From Bacteroidales bacterium UBA3844 (lineage in GTDB: Bacteria > Bacteroidota > Bacteroidia > Bacteroidales > Paludibacteraceae), in NCBI GenBank assembly GCA_002392915.1, contig DGHQ01000031.1:15753-79752 (forward strand): a DNA stretch of 64,000 nucleotides. The letters run 5' to 3'. Below the pieces are notes generated by a model. That model saw nothing but the letters and a program-made list of their open reading frames with translations. It made no database searches and had not been told where the DNA came from. Position numbers and translations under genes: made by a program. How positions within the stretch are numbered: the first letter of the stretch is position 1; each line of letters begins with the position of its first letter. Below are positions 63,414-64,000 of the stretch, piece after piece.

Positions 63414-63421
63414 CAAAAATA
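63414..63421 (-). promoter_or_regulatory. -7 box of fba
   Basis: TATTTTTG on the minus strand, followed by GCCGACGTATA, the same initial transcribed sequence as for the gene at 42919 except one base. Confidence 0.55.
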
Positions 63422-63466
63422 ATAAATTTTCTTTTTGTTGACGTGTTTGTTGTTCAACTTTTTTAA

Positions 63467-64000
63467 TTACACCAACTTGTGAATAACCAAACCTGAACGT
63501 AGCTTTGGCTCAAACCATGTGGCTTTTGGTGGCATGATGTTGCCGCTGTCTGCGATGTCCATGATCTGCTTCATCGACACTGGGTATAGAGCAAGCGCTG
63601 TCTTCATCTCTCCAGAATCAACTCTCTTCTTCAACTCTTTCAATCCGCGTAGACCTCCTACGAAGTCGATTCTGTCGGAAGAACGAAGATCCTTGATGTT
63701 CAAAATCTCGTCGACAATAAGTTTGGATGAGATGCTTACGTCTAGCACGCCGATTGGGTCGTTGTCGTCGTATGTGCCCTTCTTCGCTGTCAAGCTGTAC
63801 CACTTTCCTGATAGGTAAAGGGAGAAGTTGTGAAGCGCGTTTGGCTTGTACATCTCCTCACCCTTACACTCTATATCGAAGTTTTTCTTCAATGCGTCAA
63901 GGAACTGCTCGTCTGTCAATCCGTTAAGGTCCTTGATCACGCGGTTGTAGTCGAGAATTGTAAGCTGGCTTGCAGGGAAACAAACAGCCATGAAGTAGTT
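63467..64000 (-). CDS. DUF1015 family protein, 5' end outside window
   Basis: The C-terminal part of a DUF1015 protein (full length is normally over 400 residues). The final block DRIDFVGGLRGLKELKKRVDSGEMKTALALYPVSMKQIMDIADSG is split here across a family-typical region ending MPPKATWFEPKLRSGLVIHKL. The frame stays open past the ATG at 63991 to the window edge, so that ATG is internal. In many genomes the gene lies next to serine biosynthesis genes, which would be to the right. Function is unknown. Confidence 0.85.
   Translation of the reverse strand, partial: NYFMAVCFPASQLTILDYNRVIKDLNGLTDEQFLDALKKNFDIECKGEEMYKPNALHNFSLYLSGKWYSLTAKKGTYDDNDPIGVLDVSISSKLIVDEILNIKDLRSSDRIDFVGGLRGLKELKKRVDSGEMKTALALYPVSMKQIMDIADSGNIMPPKATWFEPKLRSGLVIHKLV

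Overview
The window looks like a chromosomal segment of an AT-rich member of the Bacteroidota, most likely order Bacteroidales. Evidence: promoters of the TAnnTTTG (-7) type sit in front of many genes; two secreted enzymes end in type IX secretion (T9SS) type A sorting domains; and there are several families typical of Bacteroidales (DUF6242 lipoprotein, DUF4348-like protein, DUF2723 glycosyltransferase, GH3-like acyl-amide synthetase, FadL/OmpP1-like porin, AAA_14/DUF4143 ATPases). Secreted GH11 xylanases suggest a plant-fibre-degrading gut or rumen lifestyle. I saw no rRNA, tRNA or CRISPR array.

Layout. 1-6889: a four-gene restriction-modification operon (adenine methylase cut by the window edge, C5-cytosine methylase, McrB-like AAA+ motor, LlaJI-like nuclease fused to an S24/LexA-like domain). 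7065-9512: GH3-family adenylating enzyme and a HAD hydrolase. 9629-15176: rimP-nusA-infB-cvpA. 15279-18242: AddB-like Fe-S nuclease. 18283-20375: two membrane-protein genes whose outer borders are near-perfect 46-bp inverted repeats. 20475-32388: a long minus-strand run (DUF2723 glycosyltransferase, NodB deacetylase, purD, membrane protein, YqaA, DUF6242 lipoprotein, mnmG, ABC-F ATPase). 32517-39520: an AAA_14 ATPase behind twin palindromes, then a two-gene minus-strand operon of a helicase-nuclease fusion and an unrecognised 605-residue protein. 39646-44187: DUF4348-like protein, outer-membrane barrel, tyrosine-ammonia-lyase-like enzyme, second AAA_14 ATPase. 44256-50803: repeat-rich xylan locus with a triple-GH11 xylanase and an esterase-CBM6-GH11 enzyme. 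51296-59439: acyltransferase, FadL-like porin, sufBCD with SpmAB-like protein, DUF456. 59981-64000: AAA-ATPase/PD-(D/E)XK protein, fba, and a DUF1015 gene cut by the right edge.

How it works together. The left operon should methylate host DNA in two chemistries and cut unmodified DNA with an NTP-driven McrB-type motor. The operon at 34244-39429 has the architecture of an anti-invader system: helicase, PD-(D/E)XK-like nuclease and a partner that could be a divergent PIWI/Argonaute-like protein. It is the best candidate here for an undescribed system. The two xylanase genes share signal peptides, T9SS tails and a conserved upstream element at identical spacing from the -7 box, so they are probably co-regulated; one removes acyl side groups and cuts xylan, the other carries three xylanase modules. 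Six copies of a palindromic intergenic repeat (GGGCGGAACGCCC core) are spread through the window.
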